The notes under the pieces: model-generated
What the model was told of the DNA's origin: nothing
What the model saw: the letters and a program-made list of their open reading frames with translations, nothing else
The model's database searches: none
Program-made: the position numbers and the translations under genes
Shown: positions 28,440 through 39,000 of the stretch, one piece after another
Numbering within the stretch: position 1 is the stretch's first letter
Layout of the letters: each line of letters begins with the position of its first letter
Assembly (NCBI RefSeq): GCF_016584085.1
Contig: NZ_NRSJ01000003.1
Location: forward strand, 124,001-188,000
Source of the DNA: Halochromatium glycolicum
GTDB taxonomy: Bacteria > Pseudomonadota > Gammaproteobacteria > Chromatiales > Chromatiaceae
Length of the DNA: 64,000 bases
Direction: 5' to 3'

Positions 28440-28584
28440 TCGCCTGATCGGCGCTGTCGCTCCAGAGCGGTCGTCTGAGAGCAGGGGTCCATAGCCTGTT
28501 GCGTAGTCGTACGGGGTTGAACCGCGGCGCTGATGGTCCGACGTCGTCCCGACCCTATTCCCAATACGCGATCGGAGGCCGATC

Positions 28585-28887
28585 ATGCATCGAACCAAGC
28601 TCGACGACACCGCTATTGCGAGCTCGCTGCAATCCCTGAACGGGGGCGCAGCCGAGCCCTGGAGCATCGAGAACGGCAAGCTTCATAAGACCTTTAGGTT
28701 TAGCGACTTCAGCGAGGCCTTCGGTTTCATGGCCCGGGTCGCGCTCGTGGCCGAATCGATGGACCATCACCCCGAATGGTTCAATGTCTACAAGACCGTG
28801 CGTGTCGATCTCGCGACGCACGAGGCCGATGGCATCACTGAGGCCGACTTCGAGCTCGCCGGTCGCATGGAGGCGATTGCGCACTGA
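28585..28887 (+). CDS. Pterin-4a-carbinolamine dehydratase
   Basis: 100 residues, full length for the PhhB/PCD family. The motif [19 protein letters not shown] with the paired His, and the ending [21 protein letters not shown], are diagnostic. It dehydrates 4a-hydroxytetrahydropterin to recycle the cofactor of aromatic hydroxylases, and may also salvage molybdopterin-like pterins. No hydroxylase gene is near. Start ATG at 28585 after GATCGGAGG. Confidence 0.92.
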   Translation: MHRTKLDDTAIASSLQSLNGGAAEPWSIENGKLHKTFRFSDFSEAFGFMARVALVAESMDHHPEWFNVYKTVRVDLATHEADGITEADFELAGRMEAIAH

Positions 28888-29098
28888 TCCTGTCGCACCC
28901 TGGCAGCCCGAGGGGGGGCAGCCGGGGGCGATTCGATCGTCCCGGCTGTCGACGGCTGCGGATTCTGCCGGCGATGTTGGCGGCCCTGGTCGTACAGAAC
29001 CAGCCCGCATCGAACCCGGCCGCATAGGGCGGCGAACCGAAAACCCCGCGGTCCCTTGGCTGCAGTGGCTGCCCAGGCCGGGCCAATGAGAGGGGCGA

Positions 29099-31342
29099 CT
29101 AGAGGCTATTTGCGAGTCGGTGCTCGAAATGGCTCAGTAACCGCGAGCGCAGATTCTTCTCCTTGTGCTTGGCAGCCGCTGAAAGGCGCTTCTCAGCGAC
29201 CCCCATCAGGGTCTCTTGGGTGCCCTTGGCGTTCTCGTCATCGGGCTGCCGCTGCAGGTAGCTGCCGTCGGGCTGCATCTCCCAGGCGGAGCGCTGGTCG
29301 GCGAGCTGCACGTCCAGGATCAACCGCAGCTCTTGACGCAGCTCGCTGTTCTCGACCGGGGCATGGACCTCGACGCGGCTCTCGAGGTTGCGCCGCATCA
29401 TATCGGCTGAGCCGATCAAGTACTCCTCGTTGCCGCCGTTGCGGAAGTAGAGGATGCGGCCGTGCTCGAGGAAACGGCCTACGATGCTGACGACCCGTGC
29501 GTTCTCGCTCAGGCCGGGAACGCCGGGGCGGAAGCGGCAGGTGTCGCGGACGATCAGGTCGACCCTGACCCCGGCGCGGCTCGCCTTGTAGAGCGCGCGA
29601 GCGATATCCGGGTCCTCTAGCGCGTTCATCTTCATCTGGATCAGCCCGTCCCCGCCTCCTTGTTCCACCGGGCGCTCGTGGACCCGGATCTCGCGCTCGA
29701 TCTTTTCGAGGATACCGCGCTTGAGCGTATAGGGCGCAGCCAGGATCTTGCGGTAGCTTGGTGGTGGCGAGTAGCCGGTCAGGTAGTTGAACAACTCGGT
29801 CAGGTCCTGGCCGATCTCTTCGTCACAGCCGAGCATGCCGAGGTCGGTATAGAGCTTTGCGGTGCCACCGTGGTAGTTCCCGGTGCCGATGTGGTAGTAG
29901 CGGCGCAGCTGGGAATAGTCGCGCCGCACCACGAAGATCAGCTTGCAGTGGGTCTTGAGCCCGAGCACCCCATAGGTCACATGGATGCCCTCGGCCTCGA
30001 GCCGGCGCGCCCAGCCGATATTGGCGGCCTCGTCGAAGCGTGCCTTGAGCTCGACCATCACCGCGACCTGCTTACCATTGCGCGCCGCCTTGATCAGGGC
30101 GTCCAGGATGGCGCCGCCCGAGGTCCGGTACAGCGTCATCTTGATCGCCAAGACCTTCGGGTCCTTGGCGGCGGTGGTCAGGAAGCGCTCGACCGTCGTC
30201 GAGAACGATTCGTATGGGTGCTGCAGCAGCAGCGGACCGTTCTCGCGGATGATGTGGAAGATGTTGCGGCGGTCATTGCCCAGCACCGGGTGGTCGCCGG
30301 AGCGATGCGGCTTGTCGCGCAGTTCCGGGATCTCCAGCCCGGCGATCTCGAACAGATCGCGACGGCCCATCAGACCGCCGACCTCGTAGACGTCATCGGC
30401 CTCGTTCAGTCCAAGCTCGGCGGCGAGCATCCCGCGGTGCACCGGCTCCATCCCGGCCTGCACCTCGAGCCGGACGATCGGTGCGAAGTGGCGCTCGCGC
30501 AATTCGGTCTCGATCATCTCGAGCAGATCGGAGGCGGCCTCCTCCTCCGGCTCGACGATCGCATTCCGGGTCACGCGGAACAGCTCGCAGCTCTCGATCT
30601 CCATGCCCGGGAACAGCATGTCCAGGTTGTTCACGATGAGATCGTCGAGCGTGACGAAGGTGTTGAGGCCATCGACCTGGATCAGCCGCTTCGAGACATC
30701 CTTGCTCACCGGGACCTTGACCCGCGCCATGTAGGTCTCGCTGCCACCGGGGAAACGGAGTCGGACCAACAGGTTCAACGCCAGGTTCGAGATGAACGGG
30801 AAGGGATGCGCTGGGTCCATCGCCAGCGGCGTGATCATCGGGAAGATGTTGGTTCGGAAGTGCTCGCGCAGGCGCTCGCGCACATCCTTCGGCAAGGAAT
30901 CGACCTTGACCAGGCGGATGTCGTGCTCCTCCAGCGCTGCCATCACCTCGCGGTAGATGCGTTCCTGGTCGGTCTGGATCGCGGCGATCTCGGCGCGGCA
31001 CTCATCGAGCTGCTGCATCGGCGTGCGGCCATCGACGGTTGGGCTGTGCACGCCGGCAGCGACCTGCTGCTTGAGCCCACCGATGCGCTTCATGAAGAAC
31101 TCGTCGAGGTTGTTGCTGACGATCGCCAGGAACTTGACGCGCTCGAGCAGCGGCGTGCGTGGATCATCGGCCTCGTGCAGCACACGCCGGTTGAACGCGA
31201 GCCACGTCAGCTCGCGGTTCAGGTACAGTGACGGGTCATCGAGGTCCGGCTCGGGGTTGCTGGCCGGTGGGTTGGTCACGACCGATTCGATGTCGGCCTC
31301 GTCCTCATCGACCATCGATTCTGCATTGGCATCGTTAATCAT
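29099..31342 (-). CDS. ppk1: Polyphosphate kinase Ppk1
   Basis: 747 residues, somewhat longer than E. coli Ppk. N-terminal Ppk signature YLNRELTWLAFNRRVL and FLAIVSNNLDEFFMKRIGG; catalytic region with the His of GLKTHCKLIFVVRR and the second conserved His region further on; R/K-rich TLYRTSG. A 35-residue acidic N-terminal extension precedes the core. It builds polyphosphate from ATP, a common store in purple sulfur bacteria. Convergent with phhB; the 211-bp gap between them holds no gene. Confidence 0.97.
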   Translation of the reverse strand: MINDANAESMVDEDEADIESVVTNPPASNPEPDLDDPSLYLNRELTWLAFNRRVLHEADDPRTPLLERVKFLAIVSNNLDEFFMKRIGGLKQQVAAGVHSPTVDGRTPMQQLDECRAEIAAIQTDQERIYREVMAALEEHDIRLVKVDSLPKDVRERLREHFRTNIFPMITPLAMDPAHPFPFISNLALNLLVRLRFPGGSETYMARVKVPVSKDVSKRLIQVDGLNTFVTLDDLIVNNLDMLFPGMEIESCELFRVTRNAIVEPEEEAASDLLEMIETELRERHFAPIVRLEVQAGMEPVHRGMLAAELGLNEADDVYEVGGLMGRRDLFEIAGLEIPELRDKPHRSGDHPVLGNDRRNIFHIIRENGPLLLQHPYESFSTTVERFLTTAAKDPKVLAIKMTLYRTSGGAILDALIKAARNGKQVAVMVELKARFDEAANIGWARRLEAEGIHVTYGVLGLKTHCKLIFVVRRDYSQLRRYYHIGTGNYHGGTAKLYTDLGMLGCDEEIGQDLTELFNYLTGYSPPPSYRKILAAPYTLKRGILEKIEREIRVHERPVEQGGGDGLIQMKMNALEDPDIARALYKASRAGVRVDLIVRDTCRFRPGVPGLSENARVVSIVGRFLEHGRILYFRNGGNEEYLIGSADMMRRNLESRVEVHAPVENSELRQELRLILDVQLADQRSAWEMQPDGSYLQRQPDDENAKGTQETLMGVAEKRLSAAAKHKEKNLRSRLLSHFEHRLANSL

Positions 31343-31497
31343 GGTTTCCCCGGCTTGCGCGGCTCGTCCGAAACGCTAGATTATCCTACCAGCGTCTGCT
31401 CCACGCCGCGTTTTGCTCTCTTTCGCCGCAAGTCGTTCTGTGGCCATTGTGGAAGACAAGCGTCGCTGCCGGATGTGGTTATGCCTGATCCCGCCCT

Positions 31498-32235
31498 ATG
31501 TCTGATTCCCCCTACGATCGCCTCTATGCCGGCCATGAGGCCCCGCGCGGTGATTTCGTCTTCGACGAGCGCGTCGTGCGGGTGTTCAGTGACATGCTGT
31601 CCCGCTCGGTTCCGGGCTGGGCGGAGCTGATTCGGCTGATCGGGCTGATCGGGGCGCGGCTGGCGCAGCCGGGCTCTCGGATCTACGACCTCGGTTGTTC
31701 GCTCGGCGCGAGCAGCGCCAGCATCCTGGCGCGCCTGCCGAGCTCAGGCGATGACGACAGTGTCTGCATCGTGGCGGTCGACAATGCGCCGGCGATGCTG
31801 CGCGAGCTCGAGAGGCGACTGGTCGAGGCGATCGCGGCCGGCCGGCTGCGGCCGCTCTGTGCCGACGTCGGGGAGGTCGTGATCGAGGACGCCAGCGTCG
31901 TCCTGTTGAATCTGACGCTGCAGTTCATCGCACCGGGGCAGCGGCTGGCGCTGCTCCGGCGCATCCAGGCGGGGCTGCGGCCGGGGGGCGGGCTGATCCT
32001 GGTCGAGAAGGTTGCGCTGTCCGAACCCGATCCGCTGCTCGCCGAGCTGCATCAGGACTTCAAGGCGGCCCAAGGCTATAGCGTGCTCGAGATCGCCCGC
32101 AAGCGCGCGGCGCTGGAACAGGTCCTGATCCCGGATGATGAGCCGACACAGATCGCGCGGTTGCATGAGGCCGGTTTCGAGCGGGTCGAGCGTTTCTTCC
32201 AGTGCCTGAACTTCGTTGGTTGGATTGCGCGGTGA
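31498..32235 (+). CDS. cmoA: Carboxy-S-adenosyl-L-methionine synthase CmoA
   Basis: 245 residues. SAM-fold motif IYDLGCSLGASSASIL and the family ending NFVGWIA. It uses SAM and prephenate to make carboxy-SAM, the donor for the cmo5U34 wobble modification in tRNA. The downstream cmoB starts at a GTG overlapping its stop. Confidence 0.95.
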   Translation: MSDSPYDRLYAGHEAPRGDFVFDERVVRVFSDMLSRSVPGWAELIRLIGLIGARLAQPGSRIYDLGCSLGASSASILARLPSSGDDDSVCIVAVDNAPAMLRELERRLVEAIAAGRLRPLCADVGEVVIEDASVVLLNLTLQFIAPGQRLALLRRIQAGLRPGGGLILVEKVALSEPDPLLAELHQDFKAAQGYSVLEIARKRAALEQVLIPDDEPTQIARLHEAGFERVERFFQCLNFVGWIAR

Positions 32236-33287
32236 GGTCGGGGTCGACACGCGAATGCGCGGGCGCTGAGGCCGGCGCGAATGCTCGACACGCGCTTTGG
32301 GAAGGTTTCGCTCCCTTTTTCGAGTGCCTGCGCACGACACCGGCGGCGGGCTGGGCGGGACCGCTGAGTCGGTTGACCCAGGAACGGCTGCAGCCCGCAC
32401 GGCATGGCGATCTGCCCGGCTGGATCGCTGCGCTCGAGCGGCTGCCGCGGCTGGCGGCCGATCATCTGATGCTGGAAACGCCTTGCGTCGGCGTTGCTGC
32501 CGATACAGCGCCCTCCTCGGCTCAGGCCGCACAGCTGCGCGAAGCACTCGAAGCCTTACACCCTTGGCGGAAGGGCCCGTTCTGTCTGCATGGTATCGAG
32601 ATCGACGCCGAATGGCGCTCGGATCGCAAATGGGACCGGCTCGCCGACGCGGTGGCACCCCTGACCGGGCGGCGGGTGCTCGATGTCGGCTGCGGTAACG
32701 GCTACTATGGCTTTCGCGCCCTCGGTGCCGGGGCGAAGCTGGTGCTCGGGATCGACCCGACCCCGCGCTTCGTGCTGCAGTTCCTGGCCGTCAATCGACT
32801 GATCGGTGCTGAATGCTGTGCGGTATTGCCCTTGGCTGATGATGATCTGCCGGCACTGACCGACTTGGCCGGTCATTGTTTCGATACCCTGTTCTCGATG
32901 GGCGTCCTCTATCACCGGCGCGACGCGCTGGCGCACCTGGAACGGTTGCGCCGCTGCTTGCGGCACGACGGTGAGCTGGTGCTTGAGACATTGGTGCTCG
33001 AGGGCACGCAGGAGCAGCTGCTGATCCCGAAAGACCGTTACGCGCGCATGCGCAACGTTCATGCGATCCCGACCATTGCGCTGCTGACGCGTTGGCTCCA
33101 GACCGCCGGCTTTTCAAACATCCGCGTGGTTGACATCGCCCGCACCACGACTGAGGAACAGCGCGCCACGCCCTGGATGCGATTCCAGTCGCTGGCCGAT
33201 TTCCTCGATCCACAGGACCCGCTGCGCACGGTCGAGGGCTATCCGGCCCCGCGACGGGCGATCCTGATCGGGACACGCAGCGGTTAG
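32232..33287 (+). CDS. cmoB: tRNA U34 carboxymethyltransferase CmoB
   Basis: 351 residues from the GTG at 32232, which overlaps the cmoA stop (GTGA); a GTG at 32202 would add ten residues. Family motifs WRKGPF, IDAEWRSDRKWDR, VLDVGCGNGYYGFR, FSMGVLYHRRD, and ending FLDPQDPLRTVEGYPAPRRAI. It transfers the carboxymethyl group from carboxy-SAM to 5-hydroxyuridine-34. Slightly longer N-terminus than E. coli CmoB. Confidence 0.95.
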   Translation: MRSGSTRECAGAEAGANARHALWEGFAPFFECLRTTPAAGWAGPLSRLTQERLQPARHGDLPGWIAALERLPRLAADHLMLETPCVGVAADTAPSSAQAAQLREALEALHPWRKGPFCLHGIEIDAEWRSDRKWDRLADAVAPLTGRRVLDVGCGNGYYGFRALGAGAKLVLGIDPTPRFVLQFLAVNRLIGAECCAVLPLADDDLPALTDLAGHCFDTLFSMGVLYHRRDALAHLERLRRCLRHDGELVLETLVLEGTQEQLLIPKDRYARMRNVHAIPTIALLTRWLQTAGFSNIRVVDIARTTTEEQRATPWMRFQSLADFLDPQDPLRTVEGYPAPRRAILIGTRSG

Positions 33288-33306
33288 ACCTGCTGATGGC
33301 GGCGCC

Positions 33307-33447
33307 AACGCACGCCTGCAGCTCGGCGAACTACTCGGGAAACGGCACGCCGTCATCATCGAACGCCGCCGCGCCGACAGAACGCCCATGCGTGAGCGCA
33401 TGCCCATGGCCGTTTTTTGGGGGCTAGCCATCGAGCGGCCCTCTTAG
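33307..33447 (+). pseudogene. Possible remnant of a Phd-type antitoxin
   Basis: A start-less reading frame reads NARLQLGELLGKRHAVIIE, reminiscent of the Phd/YefM segment that precedes a V-x-I-R-R-G motif. It ends at a TAG inside the adjacent 163-bp mobile element. No start codon in frame; may be chance. Confidence 0.2.
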
Positions 33448-33606
33448 GCGATTGCCGGAAAAGCTCGTACCGAATTGCGCAGGATGTTCGTTTGCCTTCG
33501 AGGAGCGTCGCCGGGAGCATCGCCGGGCTATGTGACCGGCGGCGCGACGAAGAAGGCGAGCGAAAAGACCAGCAAGGCGGTATGAGCTTTGACAGAAATC
33601 GCCTTA
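33444..33606 (+). mobile_element. 163-bp MITE-like element, copy 1
   Basis: One of three 163-bp near-identical copies. The first and last 28 bases form an imperfect inverted repeat (22 of 28 match; both begin with AGGCGATT after the first two bases). The ends read TTA in the same direction, which may be a target duplication. It contains an internal palindromic stretch around GCCGGGCTATG and no transposase, so it would need one in trans. Confidence 0.85.
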
Positions 33607-33727
33607 GAGTCAGTCTTGATCCTTGGGTCAGGTTGGCGTTCGAGCGAAGTGGGACGATTTACCTTTATCACTGAGGATGAGCGCTCGCACCATGAGGCCG
33701 ATCACTACGTGCCGTCGGGGCTTGTTG

Positions 33728-34315
33728 ATGAGTGATTTCGTCGAGAAGATGCGCCTGAAAGGCCAGGCGGAGGAGGACAGCTACTTCGCCCGGCGCGATC
33801 GGGAGCTGATCGAGCAGCGGCGACGAGCGCAGAAGCGGTTGCCGCTGCGACGGGTCTTGAGCGGCGGTCAGACCGGTGTCGACCGGGCCGCGCTCAATGT
33901 CGCTCTGGAGCGAGCAGCTCGGATCGGCCTGGAGGTCGGCGGCTGGTGTCCGCGCGGCCGCTGGGCCGAGGATGGCCCGATCCGGTTGCGCTATCCGTTA
34001 CAGGAGACGCCGAAGGCCGATCCAGCGCAACGGACGGAATGGAATCTGCGCGACAGCGACGCGACGCTGGTGCTCACACGCGGCGAGCTCGCTGGTGGCA
34101 CGGCGCTGACGGTCGCGCTCGCGCGCGACCGCGGGCATCCGCTGCGCATCGTCGATCTGAACCTGGAGGCACCCCAGGCTCCGATCCGTGACTGGCTCCA
34201 TGCGGCGGGCATCGGTGTGTTGAACGTTGCCGGCCCGCGGGAGTCAGAGTCTCCCGGCATCGGGCGTGATGCGGCCGCTTGGCTGCGTGCACTCCTCGAT
34301 GGTGCGAGCAGCTGA
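33728..34315 (+). CDS. Putative molybdenum-carrier-like protein with extra N-terminal helix domain
   Basis: 195 residues from ATG at 33728. Residues 1-~38 (MSDFVEKMRLKGQAEEDSYF, then ARRDRELIEQRR) form a separate charged helical segment. The rest has the Rossmann-type motif RVLSGGQTGVDRAALNVAL and VGGWCPRGRWAEDG, characteristic of the putative molybdenum carrier family related to LOG/DprA folds; TLVLTRGELAGGTALTVALA is the second binding segment. Direct biochemical function is not established for this family; nucleotide or molybdate-cofactor binding has been proposed. No moco genes nearby. Confidence 0.8.
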   Translation: MSDFVEKMRLKGQAEEDSYFARRDRELIEQRRRAQKRLPLRRVLSGGQTGVDRAALNVALERAARIGLEVGGWCPRGRWAEDGPIRLRYPLQETPKADPAQRTEWNLRDSDATLVLTRGELAGGTALTVALARDRGHPLRIVDLNLEAPQAPIRDWLHAAGIGVLNVAGPRESESPGIGRDAAAWLRALLDGASS

Positions 34316-34714
34316 CCCGGCGGCGGCCGGCGCCATGCTCAGTCGTGACGCGATCCGGCATCTCGCTGAGCTGTCCATGGCCGCTTGCGGCGACTGTCCT
34401 GCCGCGTGTCGCTGCGGACCCAGGTGATGCGCTTCGTCGTTGTGATTCGCGCTGCTCACCACGACACTAAGCGGCGCAATGGGGCTTGTGACGGCATCTG
34501 GCTCCATCTCATCCGTGGTTCAGTGGATTATTCCGGCTGGCCTTCACCTGCTGGTGGGGTTGCCCGCTCGTCCTGGTGCCTACCTTGAGCGAATGCGCTC
34601 TCGCGCTGCGAGCGCGGGCCATCACCGCCCGAGCAGCCGGTCCGTGCGGCCCCAAACCGGGTCGCGCTCCTGCCGTTACCCCGATTTCCCTATGACGCTA
34701 CCTTGGTATCTCGA
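34316..34714. other. Gap between the carrier gene and the RND operon
   Basis: About 400 bp with only short overlapping frames and no recognised protein or RNA. The RND promoter must lie here but no consensus is clear. Confidence 0.5.
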
Positions 34715-36079
34715 GTGAAACGCCTGCTCAAAGTCCTGCTGCCTATCTTGCTCCTGGCGATCGGTTTCGGTGTCTTCCAGATGCTCAAGGCGACCAAACC
34801 CGAGAAACAGTCGCCAACGGTGCAGGAACGGGTCTGGCGCGTCGAGGTCGAGCCGGTGGAGCTGGTGCGCGCCTCGCCGGAGCTCGAGCTCTACGGCCAG
34901 GTGGAGACGCCGGATCTGCTGCGCGCGACCGCCTCGGCCGCGGCCTGGGTCACCGAGGTACAGGTGCAGGATGGTGACCTGGTCGAGAAGGGGCAGGTGC
35001 TGCTGCGCCTCGATGAGCGTGACTTCCTGCCGCGCATTGCGCAGGTCGAGGCCGAGATCGCCGATCTGCAGGCGCAGATCGAGAGCGAGCAGAACCGTTT
35101 CGAGACCGACAAACTGGCCCTCGAGCAGGAGCGGCGGCTGCTGGAGCTGGCCCGCCAAGGGGTCGCCCGGCAGCAGCGGCTCAAGACGCAGAAGGTCGGG
35201 GCCGAGCAGGCGCTCGACGAGGCCGAGCAGGCGGAGGCGCAGCAGCAGCTCGCGGTCAGTCAGCGCGAGATGAACATCGCCGATCACCCGAGCCGGCTGC
35301 GGGCGCTGCAGGCGCGGCTCGCCAGTGCCGAGGCGCGCCTGCTCGAGCTCGAGCTCGAGTACGAGCGCGCCACGGTACGCGCCCCCTATGACGGGATCAT
35401 CAGCCGCGTCGCGGTCACCGAGGGGGATCAGGTCAGCAAGGGCGAGGCCCTCGCGCGGCTCTATGCGATCGACAGCCTCGAGATCCGGGCGCGGGTGCCG
35501 GCTCCATACCAGGATGAGCTGATCGCCGCGCTGCGGCAGGGCGAACCGCTGACAGCGAGCACGACCATCGGCGGCGAGCGCCTTGCGCTGACCCTGGATC
35601 GGCTGGCGGGCGAGGCCGATCCAAGCGGCGTCGATGCCTTGTTCCAGGTGCAGGGCGATCCGGCGGTGCTGCGGCTCGGGCAATTGCTGACCGTGCAGCT
35701 CGAACGCCCAGCGCGTGAGGCAGTGGTCGCCGTGCCCTTCCGCGCCGTCTACGGCGGCGGTCGGCTCTATGTCGTCGAGGACGGTCGGATGCGGGGCATC
35801 GACGTCGAGAGCCTCGGTACCCGTGAAGGCGATGGCGACGAAGAGCGCTTATTGGTGCAGTCGGACGCGCTCGCCCCCGGGGATGCGCTGGTGACGACGC
35901 ATATGCCGAACGCGATCGAGGGGCTGCGCGTCGAGATCATCAACGACGAGGCGCTGGAGGGAACCGCTGGTGGCGCGTCCGAGGCGGTATCGGATCGCAC
36001 GCTCGGCCCGGCCGCGGATGCGGTCCCGGCCGATGCGGCCTCCTCGGGCCTCAGCGCGGCTGGAGGACGCACGCGATGA
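34715..36079 (+). CDS. RND efflux periplasmic adaptor subunit
   Basis: 454 residues from GTG 34715 (MKRLLKVLLPILLLAIGFG); a TTG at 34703 would add four. N-terminal membrane anchor, a lipoyl-like half (AWVTEVQVQDGDLVEKGQVLLRLDERDF), a coiled-coil hairpin rich in Glu/Gln/Arg (~110-215), then the second lipoyl half (ATVRAPYDGIISRVAVTEGDQV) and beta-barrel domain. It links the inner-membrane pump to an outer-membrane channel. The pump gene overlaps its stop; no TolC-like gene follows. Confidence 0.93.
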   Translation: MKRLLKVLLPILLLAIGFGVFQMLKATKPEKQSPTVQERVWRVEVEPVELVRASPELELYGQVETPDLLRATASAAAWVTEVQVQDGDLVEKGQVLLRLDERDFLPRIAQVEAEIADLQAQIESEQNRFETDKLALEQERRLLELARQGVARQQRLKTQKVGAEQALDEAEQAEAQQQLAVSQREMNIADHPSRLRALQARLASAEARLLELELEYERATVRAPYDGIISRVAVTEGDQVSKGEALARLYAIDSLEIRARVPAPYQDELIAALRQGEPLTASTTIGGERLALTLDRLAGEADPSGVDALFQVQGDPAVLRLGQLLTVQLERPAREAVVAVPFRAVYGGGRLYVVEDGRMRGIDVESLGTREGDGDEERLLVQSDALAPGDALVTTHMPNAIEGLRVEIINDEALEGTAGGASEAVSDRTLGPAADAVPADAASSGLSAAGGRTR

Positions 36080-39000
36080 GCGCGCCGATGCCCCATCGCA
36101 GTGACATCATCGGGATCTTCGCGCACCACAAGGTCGCGGCGAATCTGCTGATGGTGATCATGCTGCTGACCGGCGCCTTCGCGCTGGATCGGCTCAATGT
36201 GCAGTTCTTCCCGACCTTCGAACTCGACATCGTCACGGTGCGGGTGATCTGGTCTGGCGCGAGCGCTGAGGATATCGAGGACGGGATCACCGACCCGCTC
36301 GAGCAGCGCCTGCGCACCGTCGACAACCTGGACAAGATGACCTCGACCTCGAGCCAGGGCATCGCCTCGATCACGCTCGAGTTCGAGGAGGGGGTCGATC
36401 CGCTGCTCGCGCTCGATGAGGTCCGGCGCGCGGTCGACGAGTTCCGCAATCTCCCGCAGGATGCCGAGAAGCCCGAGGTCGCGCTCACGACCCGCTACGA
36501 GCAGGTCGCGCGCTTCTTGATCACCGGGCTCGAGGACCGCGCCGAGATGCGCCAGCTTGCGCGCCGGTTCGAGTCCGAATTGCTTGAGCGAGGGCTCGAT
36601 CAGGTGCAGATCAACGGTCTGCCGGAAGAAGAGATCCGCATCCAGGTCGACAACGACGAACTCGAGCAGCTCGGCGTCGGTCTGCAACAGATCGGTCAGC
36701 GCGTCGGCGACTTCAGCCTCGATCTGCCGGCCGGCGCGATCGGGCGCGCCGAGGGCGCACGCGAGCTGCGCAGCCTCGATAAGCGCCGCGAGCCGCTCGG
36801 CTTCGAGCAGATCCCGGTGCGCGCCGATCAGCAGCTGAGGGTCGAGCTCGGCGATGTCGCCGAGGTCGAGCGGGTGCCGAGCGAGGGCTCGGTGCTGCTG
36901 ACCGTGAACGGCCAGCCGGCGGTCGAGATGATCCTGCAGCGCAGCGAGAGCGGCGATACCCTGGAGGCTGCGCGCGCCTTTACCGACTGGCTCGCCGAGA
37001 CCCGGCAGACCTTGCCGCCCGGCGTCGAGCTCGTCACCTATGACGCCTCCTGGGAGCTGGTCAAGGGCCGCATCATGCTGCTGGTCACCAACGGCCTCGG
37101 CGGGCTGGTGCTGGTGGTCGCGATCCTCTACCTGTTCCTGACCGGCCGGGTCGCGTTCTGGGTCGCCTGGGGCATCCCGGTCTCGTTCGCGGCGACCCTG
37201 TTCATCCTCTACCTGGCCGGCGGCAGCATCAACATGATCAGCCTGTTCGCGCTGATCATGGCGCTCGGCATCATCGTCGACGATGCGATCGTCGTCGGCG
37301 AGGATGCGATGGCGCACTATCAGATGGGCGAGGACCCGCTGCTCGCCGCCGAGGGCGGCGCGCGGCGGATGCTGGCGCCGGTGATCGCCTCGTCGCTGAC
37401 CACCATCGCCGCCTTCCTGCCGCTGATCCTGGTCGGCGGGCGCATCGGCAACATCCTCGGCACCATCCCGCTGGTGATCATCTGCGTGATCCTGGCCTCG
37501 CTGGTCGAGAGCTTCCTGGTGCTGCCCGGCCACCTGCGCAACGCCTTCGTCCATACCCACAAGCTCAAGCCCAACTCGCTGCGGGCGCGGCTCGACCGCG
37601 GCTTCGAGGCGTTCCGCGACCGCGTCTTCCGGCCCATCGCGACGGCCGCGATCGGCAACCGCTTCACGACCCTGGCAGCGGCGATCGCGATGCTGACGAT
37701 CGCGGTCGGCCTGCTCGCCGGCGGTCGGCTCGGCTTCGTGTTCTTCCCGACGCCGGAGTCGCAGATCATCAATGCCAACGTGACCTTCGCGGCCGGTACG
37801 CCGCGGGCGCGGGTCGACGGGTTCCTGGACCACCTGGAGGAGACCCTCTACGAGACCGAGCAGGCGTTCGATCAGGGCGATCTGATCAATGTCGTGATCG
37901 CCTTCCAAGGCTCCAAGAGCGGTGGCCGCGGCGGCGGATCATCGGCCGATCAGCTCGGCTCGTTGCAGATCGAGCTGGTCGAGCCGGATGCGCGCGCGGT
38001 GCGCAACAATGAGCTGATCCGTGCCTGGCGCGAGCGCATCCGGATGCCGGCCGGGCTTGAGAGCCTGAACATCACCGCGCGCCGCGTCGGTCCGCCGGGC
38101 CGGGATCTGACCGTGCGCCTGACCGGCGCCTCGGCCGAGACACTGAAGGCGGCGGCATTGGCGCTGACCGAGACCCTCTCCGGGATCGACGGCGTGCTCG
38201 AGGTCGAGGACGACATGGCCTATGGCCGCGAGCAACTGATCTACGAGCTGACCCCGGTCGGCGAGGCGCTGGGCCTGACCGTCGCCGATCTCGGCCGGCA
38301 ATTGCGCACCGCGTTCGACGGCCAACTGGTGCAGATCCTCCAGGACGGGCCGGACGAGGTCGAGGTCCGGGTGACCCTGCCGGCGGCCGAGCGTGGCACC
38401 CTGGCGAGCCTCTATCGGCTGAACGTGCGCACCCCAAACGGCGAGTCGGTGCCCTTGACCGCGGTCGCGGACTGGCGCTCGCGGCGCGGCTTCGAGGTCT
38501 TGCGCCATGCCGACGGCAAGCTCGCGGTCGAGGTCACCGCCGATGTCGATACCAATGTGACCACCGCAGGGGAGGTGATCGCCGGGCTCGAGGATGGCAC
38601 CCTGAGCGAATTGCAGCGCGACTACGGGATCGACTATTCGTTCGAGGGGCGCTCGGCCGATCAGCGCGACACGCTGTCCGATATGCGCAAGGGGCTGATG
38701 CTGGGGCTGGTCCTGATCTACCTGATCCTGGCCTGGGTGTTCGCGTCCTATGGCTGGCCGCTGGTGGTGATGGCGGTGATCCCGTTCGGGCTGACCGGCG
38801 CCCTACTCGGGCACTGGATCATGGGGATCGACCTGACCATCCTGTCATTGTTCGGGATGTTCGGGCTGTCTGGGATCGTGGTCAACGACTCGATCATCCT
38901 GGTCACCTTCTACAAGCAGCTGCGCGCCGAAGGCCATGCGATCCAGTCGGCGCTGATCGAGGCTGCCTGCCAGCGCCTGCGTGCGGTGCTGTTGACCTCG

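Noticed and set aside
29660..31231. 523-residue plus-strand ORF over ppk1
   Set aside because: Antisense shadow; Ppk1 is complete on the minus strand.
35767..37908. 713-residue minus-strand ORF over the RND genes
   Set aside because: Low-complexity Asp/Arg/Leu-rich shadow of GC-rich codons; the plus strand holds full RND adaptor and pump motifs.
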